A DNA stretch of 64,000 nucleotides from Telopea speciosissima (taxonomy: Eukaryota > Streptophyta > Magnoliopsida > Proteales > Proteaceae), in the NCBI RefSeq assembly GCF_018873765.1, contig NC_057922.1:66302755-66366754 (forward strand). Reading direction: 5' to 3'. Below the pieces are notes generated by a model. The model ran no database searches, was not told where the DNA came from, and saw nothing but the letters and a program-made list of their open reading frames with translations. This document shows positions 36,596 through 48,978 of the stretch, piece by piece. Position numbers and translations under genes: made by a program. Every line of letters starts with the position of its first letter. Position 1 is the stretch's first letter.

Positions 36596-36803
36596 GTATC
36601 GGTTGCCTTAAATTGTTCTCAAATCTTCAATTAAGATATCGGGATGTAGCTTGTTTGTGTTTATTGGTACGAACAGAGATTTGAAGATCTGGAGGAGGGC
36701 AGAGGATGGTACGTACGAGAGTCAAAGACTGCGGAGGCGTCGCTGTGAGAGTGAAAGGGAAGCACTGCTTATCAGCATCGGTTTCTCAGTAGTGTCATTG
36801 AGA

Positions 36804-37880
36804 ATGGAGGAGGGACGCTGCAAGCTTTGGTTCCCCAAGAAAAATCGATTTTGTTTGAACAAATGTCTCAGTGATTCTCTGTTTTGCGAAAACCACAACC
36901 CTAAGTCTGAAGAACAGAGGATTACATGTCCACTAGACCCCTCTCAGTAAGCTCTCTTTTGAAAATTCTGTACTATAAGAAAATCTAGAATCACATCTGA
37001 GAAGATGCCCGTTTTTGAAACAATTCCAATCCTTGAAACAACAACCTTTCTACAAAAAAGGGCATCAATGGCGGGAGAGATTATGATGTTGATGATTTGA
37101 AAGTCATTTCGAAAGATGCAGAAAACTTTACCTTCCCAAATAAAGAGCTGTTTGAGCCCTCGGATGACATTACCTCAAACATGAAGAGGAATGCAGTGTA
37201 TAACTTGACCGTCCCAGAATTCTCCCAACTGATGAGAAAGATAGAATTGATTCACGGTTCTATCAGTTCGGAGATTCACAAGTTGTATAACATACCCGAA
37301 GTTTGGGGCATGTGGATTAATAAAGGAATAGATTGGAAATTGCCGTTCCAAGAGAAACATGTTCTGCAACAGGTGTCGATTCTCGGGAACTTGGCAGACT
37401 TTGGAATATTGGAAAATCCTGTTGGGAACATAGTTTGTCCAAACATTGCAGAACCTTTGAGCTCCAATGGGTCATCTAGGGATAAGGTCCCTACCGTCAT
37501 TGAGTTTGGGGCAGGGAGAGCATACCTAACACAAATGCTTGCAGACTATTATGGTATCAATAAAGGGTTTTTAGTCGAACGGAAGTCTTGCAAACTCAAG
37601 GCTGATCGAAGTCTACGACAAATAGAGGACTTGACTTTAGAGCGTTTGAGAATTGACATAGAGGATTTGAATTTGGATGCTCTTGAATCTTTGAGGGGAG
37701 TTCCCTACCTGGCGATTGGGAAACATCTCTGTGGGCCTGCAACAGATTTGACTTTAAGGTGTTGCCTTTCTGAGCAAAGTCAAGAAGATAAAGCTACACA
37801 TTCAAGTGGTAGTCATTACCTGAGAGGACTTAATATTGCAACATGTTTTGTCAGTGGAAACACTACATAAATAAAAGATA
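36804..37880 (+). pseudogene. TRM13: TRM13-like tRNA 2'-O-methyltransferase, truncated and frameshifted
   Basis: TRM13 methylates the 2'-hydroxyl of nucleotide 4 in certain tRNAs. From ATG 36804 a frame gives MEEGRCKLWFPKKNRFC with later FCENH (CCCH-type TRM13 finger), then CPLDPS. After a 34-base insert beginning GTAAGC and ending AG comes a block with SHLRRCPFLKQFQSL, completing a U11-48K-type CHHC finger, and QPFYKK. One extra base near 37061 shifts the frame to GINGGRDYDVD and the methyltransferase core with the SAM-binding motif VIEFGAGRAYLTQML and GKHLCGPATDLTL. Near 37840 about ten bases are missing in what should be a CCHH-type block, the frame breaks and the last third of the enzyme is absent. 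Not a working gene. Confidence 0.8.
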
Positions 37881-38284
37881 TTCATAGACACAATAGTGGG
37901 TGTGGTCGGAGGTTGCAGCGGTGGTTGAAAAAAATGAAGAAGAGGAAGAAATAGTGGTGGGTGCAGGGGCGGTGGTTGAAGAAGAAAGAAGGAAGAAGAG
38001 GAAGAAATAGGAATGGATTACAAAAAAAAAAGAAATAGGAATAGTGGTGGGTCCCAATTTTTTACGTTAGAAAAATAAAAAAAAGTAGGATAAGGTTACT
38101 TTGATTGAAGGGTAAAATTATCATTTAAATTTTATATTTAACACCGTCCCGTTAAAGGAGTTGGGTGTATATTTTGGAAATATAGGGGGTTGCATTGTCT
38201 TTAGGGTAAACCTCAAGGAGTCGTCGTGTAATTTTCCTGAACCGAATTTATCCATGATTTTATGGATTGGGGCGGGAGGGGGGT

Positions 38285-38845
38285 GAGTAGTGAGAAAAGA
38301 TGCATTGGTTTCAAAGTATCCAAACGAAGTAACAAGTAATAGAGAGAGTGCTTAATTTGGATCAAAAGTAACTGGCAACCAAGATAAGTAGATGAAGAAG
38401 TTATCTCACTCATGCCTAATTGTTTGCAAACTTGGGATTTTAAGCCTTGAGAGGTGTTCTTACTAAAAAAATATTCACTTTTAGAGCAATTAATAAGTAA
38501 CCTGTGGCCGGGATCCTCAAAAAGATGAGGAGCAACTTGAACGATACACACATCTTCTAAATTTAACTCGACAAAAAATGAAAGCATCATCTGCAAAAAA
38601 AAGATGAGTCGATCATTTCAGGAGCAGCTGTAGCAATCCTGATACCCTTGAAAAGATTTAAATCTGTATACACAGCTAATAAACAAGGAAATCCTTTCAT
38701 GACCAATATGAAAAGATAGGGACTAAGTGGTCGAGCATCCCTAATGAATCCCGGGTTAAAAACAAACCATAAGATCAGCCCTGAATTTTGATAAAATAAG
38801 TGACAGATCGACGAAACCAGATAACTAATAAGAACACACACTAAT
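38285..38845 (-). pseudogene. LINE reverse transcriptase fragment
   Basis: On the minus strand the frame from 38841 contains RPLSPYLFILVMKGF and FKGIRIATAAP. The next frame from about 38590 has NLEDVCIVQ, INCSKSEYFFSKNTSQGL and TYLGCQLLL. These are the conserved palm and downstream blocks of plant L1-type reverse transcriptase; the catalytic FADD box falls at the frame break and is degraded. Confidence 0.75.
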
Positions 38846-40306
38846 GAGATGAAGAACCCTAAGAATTCAAAGATGATACGAATAAAGCTTCATTTCAACC
38901 TATGATATGCCTTGGGGGACATATTAAGTTTAATTGCAACTCAAGCTTGCTTACTCTTACAATTTCTCATGTAATGTATAATTTCATGAGCAATTATGTA
39001 TGATATTATCTGCATCTGATCGAGGATCTTTAATAAAAACAGACTGAAATAGGGATATGATAATGATAATCCAATCTTCTATATTAATTAATTGCTATTT
39101 TGGCTTTCTCCGCCAATAATTCCAATCATCTTATGCATCCAAGTTGGATGCTTAATTGTGTCGACTTTTTAACCAAGTGGCAAACAAGATCGATGATCCA
39201 TGCTCTCTATGCAACGAAGGTCTCTAGGTAATAGAGGACCTTAATTACAAGTTGAATCCATTTTACATGTTAAATGATCATGAGAAATAGTTAAATAATA
39301 GTATATGGGATCTAGTGGTATTTATGTAATTTTATTTTATTTTACTTTGAACTCACTTTTAAGGAAATTTCCTTGGTTTTTGTTGTATCAGAAACTTCAT
39401 TGATAAATTTATTTGTTGTAGCATATACATTAAAGACCTAGATGAATCTAGAGGACCACCAGTTTGGACCGAGTCCAATGTAGGGAGAGTAACTTGGGCC
39501 CTGGAAGTCCAATCCCGGTCGAAATATTTTTTCTTTTTTGCGTATTGGAGTTTTCAACCCATGGGCTGATTTATTAAGCCCAATATGATGTCCAGCTGGG
39601 AAGCCCATTCCGATTTGCATGCTTGTGAGTTGGGGATATGCTTTTCAAAAGAGAGAAAACAAAAAAGAGGTCTAAGACTGCTGTGGAAAATCTAGAACTA
39701 GTAAGAAGGGAATCTTGAAGAACTGCATCAAAATCATCTTCAACCTATTTTGGTGCAACGTACAAATTATTTCTTCTGTATTTGATTAAATCGCTTTCTA
39801 GTTTTCTGTATTGGATTCGTTTCTAAGATTTCTTAACATTTTGATCTTGAATCAATCCGACACATTTTGATACTCTAGATAAAAGCAGAAATAAGCATCT
39901 TTCTCTTCGTGGGATTGTCCCTTGATTTCTCTCCCCCCCGCCCCCCTTACTTTTATTGTATCATCAGCTTTTCTTTGTTAGTTATTTCTGTCCCACTCCC
40001 CTTTATTTGGTGCATTCCCTGTTATTTTTGTTGTTTTGCCCCTGCTCCCCCAGAGTTCTTTTTAGGATCTATGCCCTTGGATAGCCTCTTAGGTCTCTAT
40101 TTTTCATTCACAAAAAAAAAAAAAAAAAAAAAAAAAAACAAGGTTTGATACAACCGATCATACTAGTATTGATGGCAGTAGTGACCGATACAATACTCAA
40201 ATGCTATGTTCTATAATATTGGTCACTCTCGGCTATAGATTATTGAGAACTTCACTGGTACTCTGAAAAGCCTGGTGAGATGAGAGAATCTCCATGGCCT
40301 TCTGGA
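38846..40306. other. no gene seen
   Basis: Intergenic. A poly(A) run of about 30 lies near 40110-40138, preceded by C/T-rich sequence. The minus-strand frame near 39438-39620 has no domain. Confidence 0.4.
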
Positions 40307-40480
40307 TCTGGCTCCTCTCCAATGCACTTATGAGATGCACGGCGTGCAACACACATAGTGCGGTTGGGAAGCCCCAATCCACACGCCAGCACGTACACAT
40401 CCTAATATGTTGGTGTGCAGATCGGGGACTCCCCAGCCACATGCACACCGTGCCACGCGGGAGAGGAGCCCAATCCAGAA
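40307..40480. repeat. foldback MITE-like element
   Basis: Outer arms TCTGGATCTGGCTCCTCTCC and the complement of GGGAGAGGAGCCCAATCCAGA pair well; inner arms pair with mismatches around a centre near 40400. End sequence resembles the 28890 element. Confidence 0.65.
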
Positions 40481-41198
40481 TTCACTGCTACTACACATCT
40501 AACCCATGATGAGCATTTTGAAATATTCCACCTCCATGTTAACTTTCTATTTCTGATTTCAAAGATTTTCTTCTTGATATGCAAATTTTTATATTTAAAA
40601 ATCTTTAAAACGAACGAAGCACTAGAAAGATCCCACTCTTTCCTAATTAAAAATCAAGATTTAATTCAATTCATTTTATCATCCCTTGAGTCCATGCGAC
40701 TCTGACAAGTTTGCACATCTCAACTCATGCGATCAATGCCAGAAAATTGTGGTAACCAGTACAAAATATAGACCGGATGATCGATGATGGATGTGGCACT
40801 ACAGCTTAAGACCTCCGGCCAAGTGAATTCATTAATAAATTACATAAGAAATAGATGACAACAATGGTGGGGATGCGTTGAGAAGGCCAAGAGAAACATC
40901 CTCCTCCACTCACTCCATGCAAAAGAAAAGGAAAACACACACACACACACAAAAGAAAAAGAAAAAGAAAACGAAAAAGAAAAAAATTAAGTAGAACAAC
41001 TCTCCAAACGCATGCATTGGAGGTATGCAGATAATTATTAATGTACAAGAAGATCTCATCTCTCAGATAGTAAGTGTGAAGCCCACAGAAGAAGATCTCT
41101 TCTCTCAGATAATTAATTGGGCATGATATGTACAAAGCAGAAGCTTCCATTAATTATATATTTTTCTGTTTATTTAATCAAAATCACCGTTTCGTCTC
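40481..41198. other. 3' flank of the DRM1-like gene, no other gene
   Basis: Contains a (CA)n tract near 40937-40950 and the expected 3' untranslated region of the minus-strand gene next to it. Confidence 0.4.
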
Positions 41199-41797
41199 TC
41201 ACCGATCCAGTGCATTTATCACCATCCTGCCCAACACAACCCGGTCATTCAAAACCATTCCAATACACTAATAGACACACACACACACAGAGAGAGAGAG
41301 AACAGGTAGAACGTACCAATCGTATACAGTAGGGCTTCTGGGCTCGGCTTGTTCGAGGGATTCCATTGCTGATTTCCTCCTCCTCAATCTCTTCATCTCT
41401 CCTCTGGACGTAGCCGCTGGGTATGAGCCAGGTTTAAACAATAAAAAAGATAGTTAAAAACATCAACAAATTGGAAAAATACAACATTTTTTTTCAAAAA
41501 ATACGTACGTGAGAGAGGAGAAGCAGGGGAATTGGAGGCGGAGGCGGCAGGGGAAGAGGGAATGGATTTGGAATCGGAAGATGAGTTGCGAGAAGTAGCA
41601 GTCCTGAGAATGGTGATGCTTCGAGATATGGGGACGTCGTCCACGTGGGAAGTGAATCTTGGTGTTGAAGGTGCCGACGAAGAAGAAGAAGAAGAAGAAG
41701 ATGGTGAGAAGGAGTGGTATCTGCGTAGCTTGCCGAGACCCGTTTCAGGAGTAGGACCGGCGACCGTGTCGTCCCACAGCTTGTGGAGGAGACCCAT
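41199..41797 (-). CDS. dormancy/auxin-associated protein (DRM1/ARP family), three exons
   Basis: A small family of plant proteins of unknown biochemistry whose transcripts mark dormant or sugar-starved tissue and fall with auxin. Exons 41797-41509, 41416-41317 and 41226-41199 total 417 nt, 138 residues, and join in phase across GT..AG introns. The N-terminus MGLLHKLWDDTVAGPTPETG followed by GLGKLRRYHSF is the family signature. The middle is Ser/Pro-rich low-complexity sequence with ISRSITILRT. Exon 2 holds the conserved basic RLRRRKSAMES and RSPTVYDW. The 28-nt last exon supplies the family C-terminus ending INALDR. Reading through the first intron would give a premature end, so splicing is required. 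No lesion is seen. Confidence 0.87.
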
Positions 41798-41859
41798 TTT
41801 TCCTTTTTCTTTTTTCTTTTTTTTTTTTTTTTTAAATTTTTATAAAGCTCTAATCTCTC

Positions 41860-43128
41860 TCTCTCTCGATACCACCACAACCGTTACAAAAGAGAATGGG
41901 AAAGAAAAACCGATAGGATGCCAACAAGGAAACCCAAAATAAGGGCCGAGCAGATTAGACTGACTGACTGACAAATTAAGAGAGAAGATGATTTCCTATT
42001 AAGAGTCAGAGGGATCGGAGCTATTCCCAGAGTCCCCCAACCTTTATTGATCAGATTTAAGAGTTGAGAGAACCCAATGCCTCAATGCCTCAATTCCCTC
42101 CTCTTTATACTACGAAATTAGGTAGCCATCCTTCAAGTTTAGCCTTCCAATCCAAATCTCCCATAGATAGATTATTACAGGTACAAGGATTAAAATAGAT
42201 TTAGAGTTGGGAGAAGATGACGGGCGTCTAAGAAGATAAGATTCCTTCCTATAGATTTTGGAGTTTGGATGGCTGGCTAATTAGGTTAGGTCTCCCTCCC
42301 TCCCAGTGTACAGCTCTCGGCTCCGCTCACCTCTTGGCTCCTGTGGGTGCGGGCGTCGTCTACGTGGAAAATGGAGTGGACTCAGACTCCCCTTCCCAAC
42401 CAACTTTCAAATGGATGGTTTTCCTTTTTCATTTCAGTTTTTGAGCCTCCACAATGTTGTATTTGGTGGCTTTTTGTTCGAAATATATCATCCAAATCAT
42501 ACATAAAAATATATGTAACATAGGGTTTAGATTATTTACTTGATTTGTAGGCAAATCAAAGTTGATGTCGGCAATTCAAGCACCAAATATAATGTCACAA
42601 ACCTAAAATTATGTTGAGAAACTTAAGAGGCTGAGTCGTGGCAATGGACATTTCCCTTAAGACTTTAGGCGTCCCCTATGGTGTAAGTCGGGTTTGTGCA
42701 AATTAGCCTCTAAGATAAAACAACCCTTTGACCCCTCCAGTAGCCGTTGCACTCGCTTACTGGGCCCCATCGAGACACGTTCAAATTATGCTCAATCAAC
42801 AAGAAGAATGAAATAACATGAACTCTCAAAACAATAAAAAACTAGAAGGAAAACCTGGGAGAAATTGAACACAAGAGAGATTGTGTAACAACACTTGTAA
42901 TTCTCATACAAAGTGTCTAAAAATATTCTCTATATATAGAGGTAAAGGACCCCTTGGAGACACCCTTCCCAAGGGATGTATCCCTTCAAGAAACACAATG
43001 AAAAATATCAACATCGGTCAAACCCGCAAAATGTTGAACATAACCGGAAAGACACACAGGTATTTTGGAACTTCCTTTTATAAAGATACTAAAATTTTAT
43101 TTATACTAGTTGAAGGTTCGCTTCAATG
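41860..43128. other. upstream flank of the DRM1-like gene, then unassigned
   Basis: CT-rich sequence near 41855-41870 would lie in the promoter or leader of the minus-strand gene; minus-strand TATAAAA-like text lies near 41842. The remainder has no recognised feature. Confidence 0.35.
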
Positions 43129-43466
43129 TTGTAGATTAGGGGTGAAACAGGGTCGGGTTGGGCCCGGTTTTTAAAACCCTAGCCCAACCCGACCCTAGGT
43201 CGGGTTGAGATTTCTCAACCCAAGGTCAACCCTCTCAGGCTTAGCCTAGCCCAGCCTGACCCTGATTGATCCTGATCGGGCCAGGTTGGCCTTGATTGAC
43301 CTTGATTTTTGCTAGGCCCTGGTTGGGTATTGGGTCATTTCATACTCAATTGACTATTAGACTTTTCTTTGGGTTAAAAAACTTGGTCCAATCTTAAAAT
43401 TATAAATACTTTTGTTCAATAGATAATTAAAATCTTTTTTTTTGGTAACAATAGATAATTAGATTT

Positions 43467-43596
43467 GCAAAATTTACGAATACCCCCCTGTGGTATTGAC
43501 TTTTTACCAATGCATCCATTTGTAAACACCCTTTACTCGTACCCCCCCTGCTTTTCATAATAATTGTTAAGTTAATCCAAACCGTTAATTCTTCCC
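43467..43596 (+). repeat. MULE left terminal inverted repeat
   Basis: Contains CGAATACCCCCCTGTGGTAT and ends near TTAATTCTTCCC. It matches the complement of 50227-50355 with very few differences. Confidence 0.9.
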
Positions 43597-43730
43597 GTTA
43601 ACCACAAACGGATTGTGTTTGATAGAGTTTTTATGACAAAAATATCCTTAATAGGGTATTCCTAAATTTCCCTTTAACGAATGCATCCACCTCCCAGGCA
43701 CGAACATATCGCTTCACCTGCAACCATTGA

Positions 43731-43922
43731 TAGGGAGCCGAAGCCTAACAGCTCCACCTCCACACCTCTCAGGCCACCACCTCCAGTGGAAGCCTTAATA
43801 GCTCCACCATTGTCTGCAATCCTTGATAGGGAGCCGAAGCCCTAACAGCTCCACCTCCACACCTCTCAGGCCTCCAGCGGAAGCCCTAATAGCTCCACCA
43901 TTGTCCCTGCCGCAGCGCTGAA
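43731..43922. repeat. 96-bp subterminal tandem duplication in the MULE
   Basis: Two copies of a unit beginning TAGGGAGCCGAAGCC (43731 and 43827). Related GCCGAAGCC and AGCTCCACCTCC blocks occur inverted near 49980-50100 in the other subterminal arm. Confidence 0.75.
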
Positions 43923-44602
43923 TCTGGCCACCACCTCCAACAGTGATTACATCATCCAACTTGCTAACCTAGCTCATCGTGGGTTGCCGCGGCTCATCCC
44001 AGTAAGGCTGTGCACTGGTTGACACTCCATTGCAACTTGGAGCAAGTAAAAGTGACGATTTGATCCCAACTTCAAATCTTCACTTGAAGCCTTATAGTCT
44101 ATAAGTGAAAACCCCTAACATATTTTTATGGAAAAATGAAATGTATGATGTGTTTGCTAATTTAGGGTTGATCTGAGTTCAGTAAAGTAGGATTTATGAG
44201 CCAATTGATATGATTTTGAGGGTGTGTGGTAATGGACTGTGATATTAGGGTTTTATTTGATTTCTGTAAACAATTTGTGATGAAAGTATGATAGGATTTT
44301 GCTGTGATTGTTATAAGAAAGTCAAATTAGGTATTTTAACTATTTGAAATTGAAATTAGGAATTTTACGTTGATTGAGTTTTGGATTTATGAAATTGCTG
44401 GTAAATTTGACAATGTGTGATCTAAATCTGTTTGGCCTGATCGACTATGTAAGTGCAGTAGGAGGAAATTTATATGTATGAGCTAAATGACCTTCCTATT
44501 TGTTATAATATGTGTTACTTCTTAACATTTGAATAATGTTTGCAATGACAACGCAACAAGTCCTCAATGGAAAGAACTATATGCAGGGTAGTCTACCATT
44601 AA

Positions 44603-47600
44603 ATGAATGTTGAATGTAGAAAAATGGTTGATGTGGAAAGATATGGATATCTAGACTTAGTTAGTGACATATATAACTCACTATTGAGTTATATACCCAA
44701 AGGAAGATCAGTGAACTTTTCTGTGAAATACATAACACCTGAGGAGCAAACAGATATGTATGTGGAGAGTGATGCAGATGTACTGAAGATGTTTAACATC
44801 TTGAAGGATATGTATGAGGCACACCTTTATGTTTGCAATGTGCAAGTAAGTGATCCAATGGAATGCAATACCATCAATGGACACACAACCACAGTGATTG
44901 GTGGTGATACATCCACTAATAGACCAAGAAGTGAAGAGCCATTAGTTTATCCAATTGAAGGATGTGTTGGTGAAGAGGAAATACCTGCCACTACTAGTAG
45001 ACCACCAAAAGCAACTGTGAGAAGGGGTGGTGGAAGACATGGAACTACAGTGAGGAATGATTGTAGTCAAACTGCTATTCTTGGTGAAAGAACTCGAAGA
45101 TCTGTCCGTAAAGATGGTATCACATTTTACAACAAGAGTAGTGCAGTGCTGAGTGATACTGGTAGGTCATTTGAAGAAGTTAGGATGTCTACCAGATGTG
45201 TAGGGATGCATGGTGGGTTTGTTAGGGCATCTACCACAAACAATACAAGTATTGATGAGAATGTTGCCTCAACTAGCATGTTGGCAGCAGATCAGGAACT
45301 GAATGAAGATGAACAGGGTAGTGACTCATCAGATGAAGATTGGCAGGCTCGTGAATCAGATGAAATATCTGAGAGTTCAAGTAGCAGTGAAGATGAGGCA
45401 AGTGATAATGAAGTGGAAAAGGTGGAAGGGAGGGATGGGAACAGTAATGATGACAATTCAGGGTTGGTGGAGTCTAGTAAATGAGATAATGTTTCTGATG
45501 TTGAAGGAGGTGTAGACCAACAGATCTCATTGAGAGTTGGTAAAGTGTTTAAGAATGTGAAACATTTTAGAGAGGTTTTACAAGATTATGAAGGTCAAGA
45601 GGGTTTTCATACTTTGAAGCAAAGGAATGAGAAAGCTAGAGTAACTGTAATTTATGATGAGAAGGGTTGCTCATGGAGGATCCATGCCTCACCTATTGAG
45701 GATGGGATCACATTAATGATAAAGTCACTTAGCCCCCATCACAGTTGTACTAGATTTGGCACCAATAAGAAGGTGAATGCAACTTGGATAGTAAGAAAAC
45801 TTGATCCCAATCTGAGGTATGACCCAGATATGAGCATCAATATCATGGAATCACTTTTGAAGGAGAAGTATAATGTAGAGGTTCAGACAATGCAATTGTA
45901 CAGGGCAAGATGGATTGCAAAACAAGAAAATGAAGGAAGCCACTCAAAGTCTTATGTTAAATTGGAGGCCTATGGGACAATAGTAAAGCAAAGAAACCCT
46001 GGAACTTTATTTGTGATCGAATACCAGAATGCAAAGATATATAGAGTAGAAGTGAATGGAGGGTGACAGTAATTCCACAGTGCAAGCGTATGTTTGTATG
46101 CTTTGATGCATGTAAACAAGGATTTTTAAAGGGATGTAGACCTTTCATTGGCCTTGATGGATGCCATCTGAAAGGGGTATATGGTGGAGTGTTAGTTTCG
46201 GCTGTGTCAGCTGATGGGAATAATGGTATATTTCCAATTGCATATGGTGTGGTTGAGTCTGAAGGCAAGGATAGTTGGCTATTCTTCCTTCATCACTTAC
46301 GTGAGTCCATCCAAATCACAATAGACACAGCCACTAGTAGACCATTCACATTCATGACTGATAAATAGAAGGTACAGCTGCCTGTTTTGCCTTATTTAGT
46401 TTTAAGCATATAATTGTTAACATAGTTTACTCTAACAAATGATGTTTGGTTTTCCCTTTTAATATTTGTGTTTTATTCTGTTGTATAGGATCTCATTGAA
46501 ACAATTTCAATCATTTTTCCAGAAGCAAATCACAGGCATTGTAGCAGACATTTATATAACAATTTGAAATCACAGTTTGGAGGTGGGAGTGGATTGAGGA
46601 CACAATTCTGGGCTGCCAGCAAAGCATATAGTCTGCATAAGTTTAATATGACCATGAATGAAATGAAAACAGTAAATCAGGAAGCATATGATTGGTTGAT
46701 GAAGAATCCAGTGAAGATGTGGGCAAGACATGCATTTGATCACAACATCAAGAGTGATCACATCACCAATAATATGACTGAGTCATTCAACCAGTGGGTA
46801 GGAGTCCTTAGGAGCAAGCCAATCCTTACCTTGATAGACCAAGTTAAACTGAAGTTGATGGGTATGCTACAAAAAAGGTATGAGAAGGGTTGTAATTATC
46901 AAGATATTCTGACTCCAAGGATACAAGAGAGGCTTGATAAGTTGCAGAAAAATGTTAGGTATTGTATGCCAACATATTCAGGGGAAGATGAGTTTGAGGT
47001 GCAAGATGGAAGTACTAGGTATATGGTAAACCTAAGAAATCAAACTTGTGACTGTGGGATCTGGGTAGCAACTGGACTACCATGTAGACATGTAGGATGT
47101 TGCATTCAATATAATAGGGCCAATCTCTTTGAATTTTATCATGCATATTACACAACATAGAGATATCTTTTGGCTAATAAGGGAATAATTCATCCATTAC
47201 CTGATCCCAGCACACTAGATGACAATAAATTGCTTCCTCTATCGATGAGGAGATCAGTTGGCAGACCAAATAAAAATAGGAGGAGGGAAAAGGATGAGGC
47301 ACCTAAGGGAGATGTTAGGAAGAAGTCCAGCAGTATTAGATGTTTGAGATGTAATGCAATTGATCATAACAGAAGGACATGCAAAGGAGGTCCAGTTAAA
47401 GGAAAGGACCTAGCTTCTTCTCAAAACTGTGGGACCAAGGTAATAATCTACTCATATTTTAAAGTTTTTAACATTAGAACAATGTGTGTTTATTTTCCTT
47501 TTTTCATTTGGTTTTGTTAATGCAACTTTAGAGGAAGAGGCAAGACATGAGTACTACCTTCTCCCGGAAAGTAACCAGGTCCTCTCAAGCATCTTGTACA

Positions 47601-47714
47601 ACTTCACAAATAAATGAACAAGATAAGCTTCGAGAAAAAATGGCATCCAAGGCTGCAAAGGAGAAGAAAGGAGAGCTAGTAAAAAAACCAAATAACAAGG
47701 GGGTTAATGAGTAA
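44603..47714 (+). pseudogene. MuDR-type transposase, three exons, four lesions
   Basis: The transposase cuts and rejoins element ends. Order: N-terminal PB1-like segment (NFSVKYITPEEQTDMYVESD), acidic Ser-rich linker, MuDR DNA-binding domain (FKNVKHFREVLQDY, CSWRIHAS), DDE core (FIGLDGCHLKGVYGG; later EANHRHCSRHLYNN), SWIM zinc finger (CDCGIWVATGLPCRHVGCC) and a CCHC-like knuckle (CLRCNAIDHNRRTC). Inferred exons: 44603-46371, 46489-47439, 47532-47714, with GT..AG junctions. Breaks: in-frame TGA 45482-45484, frame change at about 46055-46063, TAG 46366-46368 and TAG 47158-47160. Three are single-base stops, so decay looks fairly recent. Confidence 0.88.
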
Positions 47715-48561
47715 GGTATGAGAATGGCTGCTTAATTATGAGAAGATTTATTACAATTTTGTTGTTCAATTCCTGATTGAGCTGAGTTGCTGATTTTCAG
47801 GTGCCACTGGTGAGGAGTTGCTGAATTTTAAGAGTTGAACTACAACTGTGGAGCTGATGAAGTTGGTGACTAGGAGTTGTTGAAGTTGGTGGATAGGAGC
47901 TGATGAAGATGGTGGACAAGAGTTGATAAACTACTTGAGTTGCTGTCCTTGAATCTGAGTTTATTAGTTGTTGTTTGAAAACAATTATATAGATTTAATT
48001 TGTAATTTGACTCTAAGGATATTTAGGGATCTTGGTTTAATTTGTAATGACCTAACATGATGTGGATCTGATTTGCTGTCCATGGTACTCTGTGTTGATG
48101 TTTGAAAACATGTTTATTGTTGGACCTATATGGTGGGAATATAGGTACTCTGTGTTCATGGTAATCTGATTTGCTGTCCATGGTACTCTGCCTTATATTC
48201 GTATTTTGTCCTTGGTACTCTGCCTTTTTAAGTTAAGTTTTTAATTAATGATGAGTTCATCTATAGTTTTTGGTTTGAGAAGGAAAGGCAAAGATTGATG
48301 ATGAGTTGTGAATACTTGTGTGCTCTGTTCCATAAAGCAAAGCCATATTTGGGTGTGGTACTGTTGCAGAATACTGAGGCCAGGGTGCTTCCAGTAATTT
48401 CTTGATGTGCTTTTCATTTTATCATCTCAGGTTATTGGGGTTCCATAACCCGATGTGTTCTTCATTTTATCACCTCAAAAGTTGCAGTAGAACCAGTAGA
48501 AAATATGATATTCTCCCTTTTGAAATGCCATGAGAATATGCCTTCTCATCAGTTTGGACAC

Positions 48562-48783
48562 ATGCCATTGCAGTTGCTCTCATCTAATTTAGAGATGTAA
48601 GCAAAACAGAGGAACTGTTTCATAACCTCTGTGTCTCTCTCCCTCTGCTGTTAGGCTGATTGGCTATAGATCATGCCATTGTAGCTGCTCTCATCTAATT
48701 TAGAGATGTAAGCAAAACAGAGGAACTGTTTAATAACCTCTCTGTCTCTCTCTCTCTGCTGTTAGGCTGATTGGCTCTAGATC
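48562..48783. repeat. 111-bp tandem duplication inside the MULE
   Basis: Two copies starting ATGCCATTG (48562 and 48673), each with GAGATGTAAGCAAAACAGAGG and a CT microsatellite, lie between the two MULE genes. Confidence 0.8.
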
Positions 48784-48978
48784 AGTCAGATTAGCTCCTG
48801 AATAAATTGGGTTTTATTGAGTTTTGAGTATCCATAAAACTTATACCATTGTCATTGACATTGCATCAATTCATTCATTTAAAAACAATGGAACTTTAAA
48901 TGTGAAATGTGAAAGCCTCTATTACATCAATTCATTACAACCATAGAGTTGCATAATTCAATACACCAAAAAAAGATG

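Larger units (their letters stand above)
36110..38237. mobile_element. Pack-MULE carrying TRM13 gene sequence
   Basis: Ends are inverted copies: GGGAAAATTACAC at the left and GTGTAATTTTCC at the right, with imperfect similarity (including GAGGTTT and GCAACCCCCT blocks) for about 100 bp and weaker C/T-rich similarity for a further 200 bp. The 10-bp sequence TGAACCGAAT flanks both sides (36100-36109 and 38238-38247), within the 8-11 bp range of Mutator-like elements. No transposase is inside; the interior is a captured host-gene fragment, defining a Pack-MULE. Confidence 0.8.

Noticed and set aside
41494-41942. Plus- and minus-strand frames of about 130 residues over the DRM1-like first exon
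   Set aside because: Low-complexity overlaps of the real minus-strand exon, without family motifs.
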